Origin: Marivirga aurantiaca
Lineage (GTDB): Bacteria; Bacteroidota; Bacteroidia; Cytophagales; Cyclobacteriaceae
Length of the DNA stretch: 64,000 nucleotides
Assembly (NCBI RefSeq): GCF_016679925.1
Contig: NZ_JAEQBW010000001.1
Span: 62,001-126,000, forward strand
Direction of reading: 5' to 3'
Position numbers and translations under genes: made by a program. Numbering within the stretch: the stretch's first letter is position 1; each line of letters starts with the position of its first letter. This document shows positions 8,454-17,923 of the stretch, in pieces. Below the pieces are notes generated by a model. It ran no database searches and was not told the origin of the DNA. It saw only the letters and a list, made by a program, of their open reading frames with translations.

Positions 8454-11400
8454 ATGAAGAAGATTCTATTAACATTTTTTGTGTTGGTGCTCGTGCTGGA
8501 TGCATGGGCACAGGATCGCACCGTAAGAGGTACTGTCACCGATGCCGAGACTGGCGAAGGACTACCAGGTGTGAATGTGGTATTAGAGGGGACAAACACC
8601 GGGGTAAATACAGACCTGGAAGGAAACTACCAAATTTCGGTTCCTTCTGATGGAGGTGTATTGGTGTTTAGTTTTATTGGTATGGCAAATCAGGAAATTT
8701 CCATTGGCCAGAGATCAGTTGTGGATGTAGAGATGGCTGCGGACATAAAACAGCTTTCGGAAGTGGTGGTAACTGCCTTGGGTATAGAACGTGAGCAAAG
8801 ATCACTGGGATATTCTGTTCAGGAAATCAGTGGTGACGATATGGTAAATGCCGGTGAAACTAATATGATTAATTCCATGCAAGGGAAAGTAGCCGGAGTC
8901 CAAATTAGTGGAAATGGTGCAATGGGCGGCTCTTCCAATATCTTAATAAGAGGAGCTAATTCTATTGCAGGAAACAACCAGCCACTATTTGTAGTGGATG
9001 GGGTGCCTATTGACAATTCCAATTTTAATGATCCTAATCAACAAAGAGGAGCAAGTGGTTATGATTATGGTAATGCAGCTCAGGATATTAATCCGGATGA
9101 CATTCAAAGCATGTCAGTACTGAAAGGTGCCAGTGCTGCAGCACTTTATGGTAACAGAGCTTCTAATGGGGTTATAATTATTACCACCAAAAAAGGTAGA
9201 AGAAATCAGGCACTAGGTTTAACAGTTAATTCAAGCGTTACTTTTTCAGATCCTTTAGTATTGCCGGAATACCAGAATGAATTTGGTGGTGGATTTGGGC
9301 CTTTTACCGTTGAAAATGGACAGCATGTTGCGGCCTTTGCAGTGGACCAAAGCTGGGGCCCGCGCTTAGATGGCAGGCCAGTAAGGCAATGGTATAGCTA
9401 TTATGAGGATCATCCCAGTTACGGGGAAGAAACTCCATGGGTGGCGCATCCTGATAACATCAGAAATTTTTATGAAACAGGAGTAATGTTCAATAATAAC
9501 ATTTCATTATCGGGTGGAAATGACCAAGGCTCTTTCAGGTTATCATATACTAATATGGACCAAAGCCATGTGGTTCCTAATGCTGATATGCAAAGAAATA
9601 CAATAAACTTTAACAGTTCTTATTCTCTATCTGAGAAATTGACAGCTAGTGCTGGTGTAAATTATGTTCATTCGGACTTTAATGGAAGGCCTTCCCAAGG
9701 TTATGGGGATATTATTGTTCAGTTTAATCATTTTGGCCAAAGGCAGCTGGATATGGAGCAACTGGAAAACTACTATATTGTTGAAGCAACTGGCGAGCAA
9801 AGGTCATGGAACAGAATAAGTTCTGGGAATCCAACCCCTTTGTATGCAGATAACCCTTACTGGATCAGAAATAAAAACCTACAAAATGATAGCAGGTCGA
9901 GGGTGTTTGGTAATGCTACTTTATCCTATGATTTTACTGAAAACCTATCATTGACCGGAAGAGCTTTGATAGATTTTTATACTGATAGGCGTCAAGAAAG
10001 AGTGGCAGAAGGTTCAGTTGCTCAATCAAGCTACATGGAATCAGTTCTACAGCAATCAGAATTAAATACAGATTTAATTCTGAAATATGATGGCAATATC
10101 AATGAGGATTTCTCCCTAACCGCACTTTTAGGAGGGAACATCAGAATTGACGATTTCAGGGAAAACACCGGGACAACAGTAGGAGGATTAAGCGTTGGTG
10201 GATTCTATAGTTTAGAAAATTCCAACGATCGACCGAATTTACTTGACAGAACAAGGGAAAGAGAGATATACAGCTGGTTTGCATCCGCTACTGTTGGATT
10301 TAGGGATTTATTGTACATTGATGCAACTCTCAGGAACGATGTTTCTTCCACCTTGCCTGAAGGTGATAATTCCTATTTCTACCCATCTCTAAGCGGAACC
10401 TTTATTTTCACCGAATTAGATCCCTTAAATGATAATGACATACTTTCTTTCGGGAAATTAAGGGCCAGTGTTGCGCAGGTAGGAAACGATACAGATCCAT
10501 ATAGAATCAGTTCTGTTTATGCACCTCTTGTTAATTTTGGGGATAATCCTGCTTATTCATTGCCTAATGCACTGAATAACCAAAACCTGAGACCGGAACA
10601 AACAGTGTCATATGAGGTGGGTGCTGAATTAAGGTTTCTTTCTGATAGAATATATTTAGATGGTACTTACTACCATAACACATCTACTGATCAAATTTTC
10701 GAAGTTGATGTGTCAGGATCATCAGGATACAGATCACAAATTATTAATGCAGGAGAGATAATTAATAGAGGTATTGAATTTTCGTTAGGGGCAGCAATTA
10801 TTAATACTACTGACTTTAACTGGAATTTGGATATTAATTGGGCCAGGAACAGAAATGAGGTAGTTGAATTGGCTCCTGGTATAGACAATTACAGAATTGC
10901 CAACGGGGTTTTTGAGGCAACTCTTGATGCCCGTATAGGACAACCTTATGGGTCTATTTATGGGGCCAATTTTGTCTTGGATGAGGATGGTAATAGAGTA
11001 ATTGGTGAAGGAGGTAATTACTTGCAAACCAGTGGCACACAGCCTTTAGGTACTTATCTCGCTGATTGGACCGGTGGAGTTAGAAATAGCTTTTCCTATA
11101 GAGGGCTCAATTTCAGCTTTTTAATTGATACCCAGATGGGAGGATCATTGCACTCTGTAACAAATCTCTTCGCCAAATATTCCGGAATGGTAGAAGAAAC
11201 GGTTGATGGAAATATCAGACAGGTAGGAATTGTTGCCGAAGGTGTAGTGCAGAATGAAGATGGTGAAACAGTAGGGCCTAACACAACTGCAATTGATGCA
11301 GCTTCCTATTTCTCAGGTCATTTTGGACTGGCAGCGGCTCATGTGTATGATGCCACTTATGTAAAGTTGAGGGAAATGACCTTAGGTTACTCTTTGCCAC

Positions 11401-11594
11401 AATCTATTATTGAAAACACACCGTTTACTTCAGTGAATTTCGGACTTCAAGGAAGAAACCTGGCTATTCTGTTTAAAAAGGTGCCACATATAGATCCGGA
11501 AGCTTCCGCTAATTCAGGTAATGTTCAAGGACTTGAAGGTGGTGCTTTACCTACTTTAAGATCTTATGGTTTTAAAGTGAATTTTGGATTTTAA
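8454..11594 (+). CDS. SusC/RagA-family TonB-linked outer-membrane protein (locus 2)
   Basis: A 1046-residue SusC-like receptor. Signal peptide 1-19 (cleavage after AWA), carboxypeptidase-regulatory-like domain about 24-105, the LSEVVVTALGIEREQRSLGY box and a plug with VAGVQISG, SNILIRGANSI, PLFVVDGVPIDNS and GASAAALYGNRASNGVIIITTKKG (about 145-245), then a long barrel that ends GFKVNFGF. The length and motifs are standard for SusC. It is closely related over its whole length to the locus 3 receptor and less so to locus 1. SusD starts 25 bases downstream. The imported substrate cannot be told from sequence, since no glycoside hydrolase or sulfatase gene accompanies it. Confidence 0.96.
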   Translation: MKKILLTFFVLVLVLDAWAQDRTVRGTVTDAETGEGLPGVNVVLEGTNTGVNTDLEGNYQISVPSDGGVLVFSFIGMANQEISIGQRSVVDVEMAADIKQLSEVVVTALGIEREQRSLGYSVQEISGDDMVNAGETNMINSMQGKVAGVQISGNGAMGGSSNILIRGANSIAGNNQPLFVVDGVPIDNSNFNDPNQQRGASGYDYGNAAQDINPDDIQSMSVLKGASAAALYGNRASNGVIIITTKKGRRNQALGLTVNSSVTFSDPLVLPEYQNEFGGGFGPFTVENGQHVAAFAVDQSWGPRLDGRPVRQWYSYYEDHPSYGEETPWVAHPDNIRNFYETGVMFNNNISLSGGNDQGSFRLSYTNMDQSHVVPNADMQRNTINFNSSYSLSEKLTASAGVNYVHSDFNGRPSQGYGDIIVQFNHFGQRQLDMEQLENYYIVEATGEQRSWNRISSGNPTPLYADNPYWIRNKNLQNDSRSRVFGNATLSYDFTENLSLTGRALIDFYTDRRQERVAEGSVAQSSYMESVLQQSELNTDLILKYDGNINEDFSLTALLGGNIRIDDFRENTGTTVGGLSVGGFYSLENSNDRPNLLDRTREREIYSWFASATVGFRDLLYIDATLRNDVSSTLPEGDNSYFYPSLSGTFIFTELDPLNDNDILSFGKLRASVAQVGNDTDPYRISSVYAPLVNFGDNPAYSLPNALNNQNLRPEQTVSYEVGAELRFLSDRIYLDGTYYHNTSTDQIFEVDVSGSSGYRSQIINAGEIINRGIEFSLGAAIINTTDFNWNLDINWARNRNEVVELAPGIDNYRIANGVFEATLDARIGQPYGSIYGANFVLDEDGNRVIGEGGNYLQTSGTQPLGTYLADWTGGVRNSFSYRGLNFSFLIDTQMGGSLHSVTNLFAKYSGMVEETVDGNIRQVGIVAEGVVQNEDGETVGPNTTAIDAASYFSGHFGLAAAHVYDATYVKLREMTLGYSLPQSIIENTPFTSVNFGLQGRNLAILFKKVPHIDPEASANSGNVQGLEGGALPTLRSYGFKVNFGF

Positions 11595-11619
11595 TATCAA
11601 CTTCTAAAATAAAATAATT

Positions 11620-13089
11620 ATGAAATATATAATAAAAACATCTTTACTCCTGACCATGATATTTGTAATGGTCACAGGATGCGAGGATTTAACTGATATA
11701 AATGAGGATCCTAACAGACCGGCAGAGGTATCCGTTGATTACCTGCTTACAGCTGCCCAGAGGCAGTTAGGACTCAGGTATTATGGAGTATTTGACAACA
11801 TTGCGTTTGGTATGACAATCGCTCAATATTGGGCACAAAATGAATATTCAGATGAAGTGAGGTATCAGTATCGACCAGCAACCAATAATACTTTTTGGTT
11901 GCAATTTTATACTGCTATCAACGATTTGGAGGAAATCATCAGGATCAATGATGAGCTGGATTTAGAAGATCCAACAGTGAATGCAGCTCAGGTAAACAAC
12001 CAAAATGCCATAGCTACCATTATGAAAGCCTGGGCTTATCATAATATGGTAGATATTTATGGTAATATACCTTACTCAGAAGCACTTCGGGGTTCAGAAA
12101 TTCCCAATCCTGCCTATGATGATCAGGAAGAGATTTATAACAGCTTAATCACTAACGTGCAAAACGCAGTAGCTGATATAGATGAAGATGAACCGGGCTT
12201 TGCTGGTGGAGACGTGGTATATGGAGGTGACATGAGTAAATGGGCTAAGTTTGGAAATTCTTTACTCTTAAGAATGGGAATACGTATTTCAGATGTTAAC
12301 TCAACACTTGCTCAGGACGTAATTTCCGGAGCGGCTGACAATGCTATTTCAAGCAATGCAGATAATGCTGCTTTCCAATTCATAACAGAACAACCGAGTG
12401 TCAATCCATTATATGTTTCGTACATAGTAGATGGAAGGCAGGATTATGCAGCTACTGCAAACTTTATCAATTTATTAAATAGCCTTAATGATCCCAGGGT
12501 AGCGGAGTATTTTTCTCCTGCGGATGAATCGGGCGAGTTTGTAGGACTTACTTATGGGTTGGAAAGTGCTGAAGCGGCAGCTATACCAAGAAGCGAAGTA
12601 TCTCAATTGAACCCTCAACTTCTGGAACCGGATTTTGAAGGTATGATGATGGATTATGCTGAAACAAGTTTTATTTTGGCAGAAGCTGCATCCAAAGGAT
12701 GGGTTAGCGGATCTCCTGAGCAATTCTATAACCAAGGTATTGCAGCGAGTATGGAATATTGGGAAGCGGCCAGCTCTGCTCAGATATCCAATTACATTGC
12801 CTCCAATCCATATAGTGAGGATAATTTAGCTATACAAAAATATATAGCATTTTATATGCAAGGCTGGCAAGCATGGGCGGAAATCAGAAGATTGGATTTA
12901 GAAAATATTCCTGAAGCTAACCTGGTGGTTTATGAGCCGAGTGAAAATTTCATTGACATTCAGGGGATACCAAAAAGAAGGATTTATCCATTGGATGAAC
13001 AATCATTGAACAGTAGCAATTATGCAGAAGCCGCAAATGATATAGGTGGTGATGAATATGATACGAATTTATTTTGGGACGTTGACTAA
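11620..13089 (+). CDS. SusD/RagB nutrient-binding surface lipoprotein (locus 2)
   Basis: A 489-residue SusD-like protein of the RagB/SusD nutrient-binding type. Lipobox VTGC gives a lipidated Cys21; then EDLTDINEDPNRPAEVSVDYLL, a segment typical of this subfamily, helical repeats (AWAYHNMVDIYGNIPYSEAL, about 138-157), a FILAEAASKGW segment and the C-terminal RRIYPLDEQSLNSSNYAEA close. It would bind substrate on the cell surface and close over SusC. The next lipoprotein gene follows after only 8 bases, so all three genes probably form one transcript. Confidence 0.95.
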   Translation: MKYIIKTSLLLTMIFVMVTGCEDLTDINEDPNRPAEVSVDYLLTAAQRQLGLRYYGVFDNIAFGMTIAQYWAQNEYSDEVRYQYRPATNNTFWLQFYTAINDLEEIIRINDELDLEDPTVNAAQVNNQNAIATIMKAWAYHNMVDIYGNIPYSEALRGSEIPNPAYDDQEEIYNSLITNVQNAVADIDEDEPGFAGGDVVYGGDMSKWAKFGNSLLLRMGIRISDVNSTLAQDVISGAADNAISSNADNAAFQFITEQPSVNPLYVSYIVDGRQDYAATANFINLLNSLNDPRVAEYFSPADESGEFVGLTYGLESAEAAAIPRSEVSQLNPQLLEPDFEGMMMDYAETSFILAEAASKGWVSGSPEQFYNQGIAASMEYWEAASSAQISNYIASNPYSEDNLAIQKYIAFYMQGWQAWAEIRRLDLENIPEANLVVYEPSENFIDIQGIPKRRIYPLDEQSLNSSNYAEAANDIGGDEYDTNLFWDVD

Positions 13090-13097
13090 ATATAACT

Positions 13098-14189
13098 ATG
13101 AAGAATTATAAATCATTTTTTAAAATAACTTTTAGCCTGCTAGCGGCAATAATATTTGTGGCTTGTGAGGGTGAAGAAGAGTCTATAAGTTTAACTCCCG
13201 GTTCGGGTCTAATGATTTCCGGGCCAGATGATATTTTAACTTATAGTAGTAACAGATACTTTGTGCGAGGGCATGATATTAATGAAGAATATACATGGTC
13301 TATTTCCGGGGATGGAGTAGCAACAGTTACAGAAGAAGAAGGTAGATCCGGGGAATATGTCAGGGTTTTTGTAGAAGACGAAGGTTCCTATACACTTACT
13401 GTTGAAAATAATGAAGGGCTTGTTGGGTCGTATGAAATTAATGTGAGAGATGTTGATGAATTCATAGGAGTGGGACAGGACACTTTATATATTTCGGAGG
13501 AAGAATACCAGGCCGGCTCAGACACCTTACTGGTTCCTGTAACTATTTCTGAGAGAAATATTGATTCAACCGCAATAGAATTCGAAATCATTGATGGTAC
13601 AGCTGTTCAGGGAATCGATTACGAGGTATTAAATACTGACAATGTATTAAGGTTCTCTCCCGGGCAAACCGAAGCTTATGTTAGAATTTTAACAAATGAC
13701 AATATGACTATAGATGGGGTGCGGGATTTTCGAATTGTTTTGGGAGAAATATTGACTACGGGTGAGAAATCATCAGCTGTTGAACATGCTCCTGATTCAT
13801 TGGAAATAGGGCAGTCAGTTATATATATTCAGGATGATACTAAAACAGTAAATCTTTCTGTTGAATTTGAAGAAGTTGAAGTGAACGAAGCTGGAAACTA
13901 TTTTATTGAGGTTGCCCTTAACAGAGCTGTTTCTGAAGATGTAACAATAGAATACACTATTGATGGCTTGCCACTTTTATCTGATGCAGATAAAACAGAT
14001 GGTTCAGTTACTATTTATGCTGGTAACACCTCTGAGGAAATCGTACTGGATATTGATCCTGATTGGTTAGAGGAAGGAGAAGAGCCGACCGTGTTGGAAA
14101 TCCAACTAGAAGAGGTAATTTCCAATGATGAGGAAGTGACACTGGGATCGGTAACTGAATTTACTATTGTTGCAGGACCAGCAGAGTAG
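13098..14189 (+). CDS. Surface lipoprotein with PKD-like and Calx-beta-like domains (locus 2 accessory)
   Basis: A 363-residue lipoprotein; lipobox FVAC with Cys23. Residues about 35-118 resemble a PKD/Ig-like fold (YTWSISGDGVATVTEEEG). About 130-245 resemble a Calx-beta domain (GTAVQGIDYEV then FSPGQTEAYVRI and a DFRIVL strand), and about 250-360 a second beta-sandwich. Very acidic. Genes in this position in SusCD operons often encode extra surface glycan-binding proteins; that role is inference from place and fold. The start is 8 bases after susD, and a terminator lies 73 bases after the stop. Confidence 0.8.
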   Translation: MKNYKSFFKITFSLLAAIIFVACEGEEESISLTPGSGLMISGPDDILTYSSNRYFVRGHDINEEYTWSISGDGVATVTEEEGRSGEYVRVFVEDEGSYTLTVENNEGLVGSYEINVRDVDEFIGVGQDTLYISEEEYQAGSDTLLVPVTISERNIDSTAIEFEIIDGTAVQGIDYEVLNTDNVLRFSPGQTEAYVRILTNDNMTIDGVRDFRIVLGEILTTGEKSSAVEHAPDSLEIGQSVIYIQDDTKTVNLSVEFEEVEVNEAGNYFIEVALNRAVSEDVTIEYTIDGLPLLSDADKTDGSVTIYAGNTSEEIVLDIDPDWLEEGEEPTVLEIQLEEVISNDEEVTLGSVTEFTIVAGPAE

Positions 14190-14261
14190 GAAATAAAAAA
14201 ATCATTTAATGATCAGGTTTATTTTTTGATCACAAATAGGGCGGTCATAATAATCGATTTT

Positions 14262-14294
14262 TAACACCAGTCATAAATTCAATGGCTGGTGTTA
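14262..14294 (+). terminator. Intrinsic terminator after SusCD locus 2
   Basis: The arms taacaccagtcat (14262-14274) and atggctggtgtta (14282-14294) pair over 13 bases with one wobble and a 7-base loop, followed by seven T residues. Confidence 0.9.
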
Positions 14295-14703
14295 TTTTTT
14301 TGTTATTTGTTAGTTATTTATAATAAAAGGCTTGTTAGCTGTAAGAGTGATAATTATTAATGATAAGTTGAAAGCACTTTCTATAGAAATAAATGTATTA
14401 TTCTTCATTATCCATATAAGTCAAAATAAATACTTGATATTTTGCTTTTGAGAAACTTTTACCTTATTCACTTTTTGTTCATTATAAGTGCTTTTAGGGG
14501 AATGAGACGGTATTTGAGAGGATAATTATTAGATCTCACATTAACCCCATGAAGAAGCTGTTCCACATGAGTGAAATACTCCCAGTCTCTATTAAATTAA
14601 TGAATATAATTAAACAGTTAATTAATTAAACAATAGTAATATTTTGCTGTAAAAGCATGAAATAGCTATCTAAATCAACTCGAAATTAATTTTATATAAA
14701 TGT
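14295..14703. other. Intergenic region between SusCD loci 2 and 3
   Basis: About 410 AT-rich bases upstream of the third susC. No coding frame, RNA gene or strong hairpin was seen. Unlike locus 1 and 2, the bases just upstream of this susC do not align with the shared leader. Confidence 0.6.
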
Positions 14704-14733
14704 TTTGTTACGGTGAATTCTTTGTTAAGTTTG
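14704..14733 (+). promoter_or_regulatory. Predicted promoter of susC locus 3
   Basis: TTTG (14704-14707) and TAAGTTTG (14726-14733) are separated by 18 bases, a full match to the Bacteroidota promoter pattern. The start codon is 38 bases after the -7 element. Geometry matches loci 1 and 2 although the flanking sequence differs. Confidence 0.7.
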
Positions 14734-14770
14734 TCAATAGATAATTAATTTTAAACCTAAACAAATAAAA

Positions 14771-17700
14771 ATGAAGAAGATTCTACTAACATGTCTCATG
14801 TTGGTGTTCGTGCTACATGCATGGGCACAGGATCGCACCGTAAGTGGTAAAGTGACCGATGCTGATACAGGCGAAGGCTTACCGGGTGTGAATGTGTTAT
14901 TGAAAGGAACAAGTACAGGGGTTAATACTGACTTAGATGGAAATTACAAGATTTCCGTTCCTTCCGATGGTGGTACTTTGGTTTTTACCTTCATAGGAAT
15001 GGCGAAAAGCGAAGTTTCAGTTGGCTCCAGATCTGTAATTGATGTACAGATGGAAACAGATGTTCAGCAATTGAGCGAAGTTGTTGTAACTGCTTTTGGA
15101 TTAGAAAGGGAGAAGAAATCATTAGGGTATGCTGTTCAGGATGTGTCTGGAAGTGAAATTACTACTGCTCGAGAGACCAATGTGGTTAATTCCTTATCTG
15201 GAAAAATTGCAGGTGTGCAAATTACCAATGGATCAGGTGCTCCTGGATCATCATCAAGGGTTGTACTTAGAGGAGCTACGTCTTTGACAGGTAACAACCA
15301 ACCATTATTTGTGGTGGATGGTATTCCAATCAACAATACTAATTATGGAAATGCAGGGCCATTTGGCGGTGCAGATGCACCAAATGGAGCGGCTGATATT
15401 AATCCGGATGATATTGAAACTATTTCAGTATTGAAAGGAGCTAACGCTGCTGCTTTGTATGGCTCAAGAGCTGCTAATGGTGTTATTTTAATCACTACTA
15501 AATCTGGAAAAAACACAAAAGGAATTGGTGTTGAAATCAATTCGAACATTACTTTCCAAAATCCATTAAGGTTACCTTCATACCAGAATTCTTATGGTGG
15601 AGGTTATGATAACACATATTATGAGTGGATTGATGGAACCAATGGAAGTGGTGGAGAAGATGAAAGTTGGGGGCCTGCATTGGATGCTGGTTTGAAGTTC
15701 AGACAATTCCAGGATTATCAAGGTGATGGCCAGTTTGGTGAACCAAGTGATTGGGTTTCAAGACCAAATAATGTTAGAGACTTTTTTGAAACAGGTGTAA
15801 CTGCAACAAATAACGTTTCTTTAACAGGCGGAAATGAAACATCTAATTTTAGACTTTCAATGACCAACTTGAATCAAGATGGTATGGTTTATAACACGGA
15901 TTTAGTAAGAAATACTATTGCAGGTAATGCGGGCGTTCAGTTAACTGATAAATTTAGAGCTGACTTCTCTGTGAATTACATTAAATCAGGAAGTGATAAC
16001 CTTTCTGGTGGAGGATATGATAATAATAACCCAATGCAACAATTCACTTGGTTTCAAAGACAGGTTGATATTTCTGCACTGAAAGATTACAAAAATCTTC
16101 CAACGAATTCAGCAGCAACTTCTGCAAGATTTACTCCATTAAACTGGAATACAAACTTTAACAATAACCCGTACTGGGTATTGGATAATAATACGCAAAG
16201 CTTTGAGAAAAACAGATTGATTGGTAACATAAAATTACAATATGATTTTACTGATTGGTTGAGCTTGACAGCTAGAACAGGTACAGATTTCTTTACTGAT
16301 TTACAGGAATCAAAAAGAGCTGTAAATTCAAATGATTTCCCGAATGGTTTTTATCAAGAGGTTGATAGAACCTGGTCTGAAACAAATTCTGACATAGTGT
16401 TGACATTTGACAAAAATATCATCGAGGATTTTGGCGTTTCGGTTAGTGTAGGAGGTAATTTACGTCAGGAGCAATATGATAGGAATACCCTAGAGGCTGG
16501 AGAATTGGAGATTCCTGAAGTGTATACAATTAGTAACTCTGCAATACCTGTTGTTGGAAATAATTATGAAGAGCAAAGGGAAATGCAAAGTGTTTACGGA
16601 ACAGCTCAATTTCGTTTCAGAAACTACCTTTTCTTGGATTTAACAGCAAGAAATGACTGGTCAAGTACATTACCTGAAGGAAATAACTCTTACTTCTATC
16701 CCTCTGCTTCTTTAAGTGCAGTGATTTCTGATATGATAGAAATAGACAGAAATATATTAACTTTTGCTAAGGTAAGAGGTAGTTGGGCACAAGTAGGTTC
16801 CGATACTGACCCTTACAGATTGCAAGATGTTTTTGCCTTTAGAGATAGATGGGATGGTAGTATTAATCAAGCAACAGTAAGCAATACTCTATTAAATCCA
16901 AACTTACGTCCGGAATTAACTACTTCAATTGAGTTTGGAACTGATGTTAGATTCTTTAACGATAGATTAGGTTTGGATTTCACTTATTACGATACTAAAA
17001 GTGAAGATTTAATTGTTCAGGTTGATGTTTCAGGTGCTTCTGGTTGGACTTCTCAATTTGCCAATGTAGGTGAAATGACAACGAAAGGTATAGAGATTCA
17101 GTTGAATGCTACGCCTGTTCAAATTGGAGATTTCAGATGGGATATGAACCTTAATTATTCTACTTATGAAAATAAAGTAGTGAGCTTAGGTGGAGTTGAT
17201 AATTTAAGATTAGGTGGACAATGGAACGTAGATGTTATGGCTATACCAGGTCAGCCATATCCAGCCTTATTTGGCCCTGATTACCAAAGAGACCCTAATG
17301 GAAATATTATTCACGGAGAGAATGGCTTACCTCAAAAAGATCAGACTAACAAAGTACTCGGTGATGCTGTTCCTGATTGGACAGGAGGATGGAATAACTC
17401 TTTTACCTACAAAGGAATCAACTTAAATGTTTTAGTTGACGCTAAAATTGGAGGAGAAATATATTCTATGACTAATGCATGGGGTAGATACGCAGGTATT
17501 TTAGAGGAAACTTTAAAAGGTAGAGAAAACGGAATTGTTGGTGAGGGTGTAATTGAAGTTTCAGAAGGTGTTTATGAAGAAAATAATGTTGTAGTACCTG
17601 CTTTGAATTATAATCATGCCGCCTTTGGTAACAATATTGCTGCAGGATCTGTTTTTGATGCTAGTTATGTGAAATTGCGTCAGATTACATTAGGTTATTC

Positions 17701-17902
17701 TTTACCTAAAGCATGGATACAAAATACGCCATTCAGAGGTGTGCAAGTTTCTGCTGTAGGTAGAAATCTTGCATTATTATATGCTAAAGCTCCACATATT
17801 GATCCTGAAACAGCATTTAATAATGGAAATGCCCAAGGGATTGAACATGCACAATTGCCTTCAGCAAGAAGTATAGGATTTAACGTAAATCTTAAATTTT
17901 AA
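14771..17902 (+). CDS. SusC/RagA-family TonB-linked outer-membrane protein (locus 3)
   Basis: A 1043-residue SusC-like receptor. Signal peptide 1-19 (cleavage after AWA), carboxypeptidase-regulatory-like domain about 24-105, LSEVVVTAFGLEREKKSLGY box, plug motifs IAGVQITNGSGAPG, VVLRGATSLTGN, FVVDGIPINN and ALYGSRAANGVILITTKSG, and a barrel ending GFNVNLKF. It is closely similar to the locus 2 receptor along its length, which suggests tandem duplication followed by divergence. Its codons look more AT-rich than those of locus 2, judged by eye. SusD follows after 21 bases. Confidence 0.96.
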   Translation: MKKILLTCLMLVFVLHAWAQDRTVSGKVTDADTGEGLPGVNVLLKGTSTGVNTDLDGNYKISVPSDGGTLVFTFIGMAKSEVSVGSRSVIDVQMETDVQQLSEVVVTAFGLEREKKSLGYAVQDVSGSEITTARETNVVNSLSGKIAGVQITNGSGAPGSSSRVVLRGATSLTGNNQPLFVVDGIPINNTNYGNAGPFGGADAPNGAADINPDDIETISVLKGANAAALYGSRAANGVILITTKSGKNTKGIGVEINSNITFQNPLRLPSYQNSYGGGYDNTYYEWIDGTNGSGGEDESWGPALDAGLKFRQFQDYQGDGQFGEPSDWVSRPNNVRDFFETGVTATNNVSLTGGNETSNFRLSMTNLNQDGMVYNTDLVRNTIAGNAGVQLTDKFRADFSVNYIKSGSDNLSGGGYDNNNPMQQFTWFQRQVDISALKDYKNLPTNSAATSARFTPLNWNTNFNNNPYWVLDNNTQSFEKNRLIGNIKLQYDFTDWLSLTARTGTDFFTDLQESKRAVNSNDFPNGFYQEVDRTWSETNSDIVLTFDKNIIEDFGVSVSVGGNLRQEQYDRNTLEAGELEIPEVYTISNSAIPVVGNNYEEQREMQSVYGTAQFRFRNYLFLDLTARNDWSSTLPEGNNSYFYPSASLSAVISDMIEIDRNILTFAKVRGSWAQVGSDTDPYRLQDVFAFRDRWDGSINQATVSNTLLNPNLRPELTTSIEFGTDVRFFNDRLGLDFTYYDTKSEDLIVQVDVSGASGWTSQFANVGEMTTKGIEIQLNATPVQIGDFRWDMNLNYSTYENKVVSLGGVDNLRLGGQWNVDVMAIPGQPYPALFGPDYQRDPNGNIIHGENGLPQKDQTNKVLGDAVPDWTGGWNNSFTYKGINLNVLVDAKIGGEIYSMTNAWGRYAGILEETLKGRENGIVGEGVIEVSEGVYEENNVVVPALNYNHAAFGNNIAAGSVFDASYVKLRQITLGYSLPKAWIQNTPFRGVQVSAVGRNLALLYAKAPHIDPETAFNNGNAQGIEHAQLPSARSIGFNVNLKF

Positions 17903-17923
17903 TTTACTCTAAAGATTTTAAAG

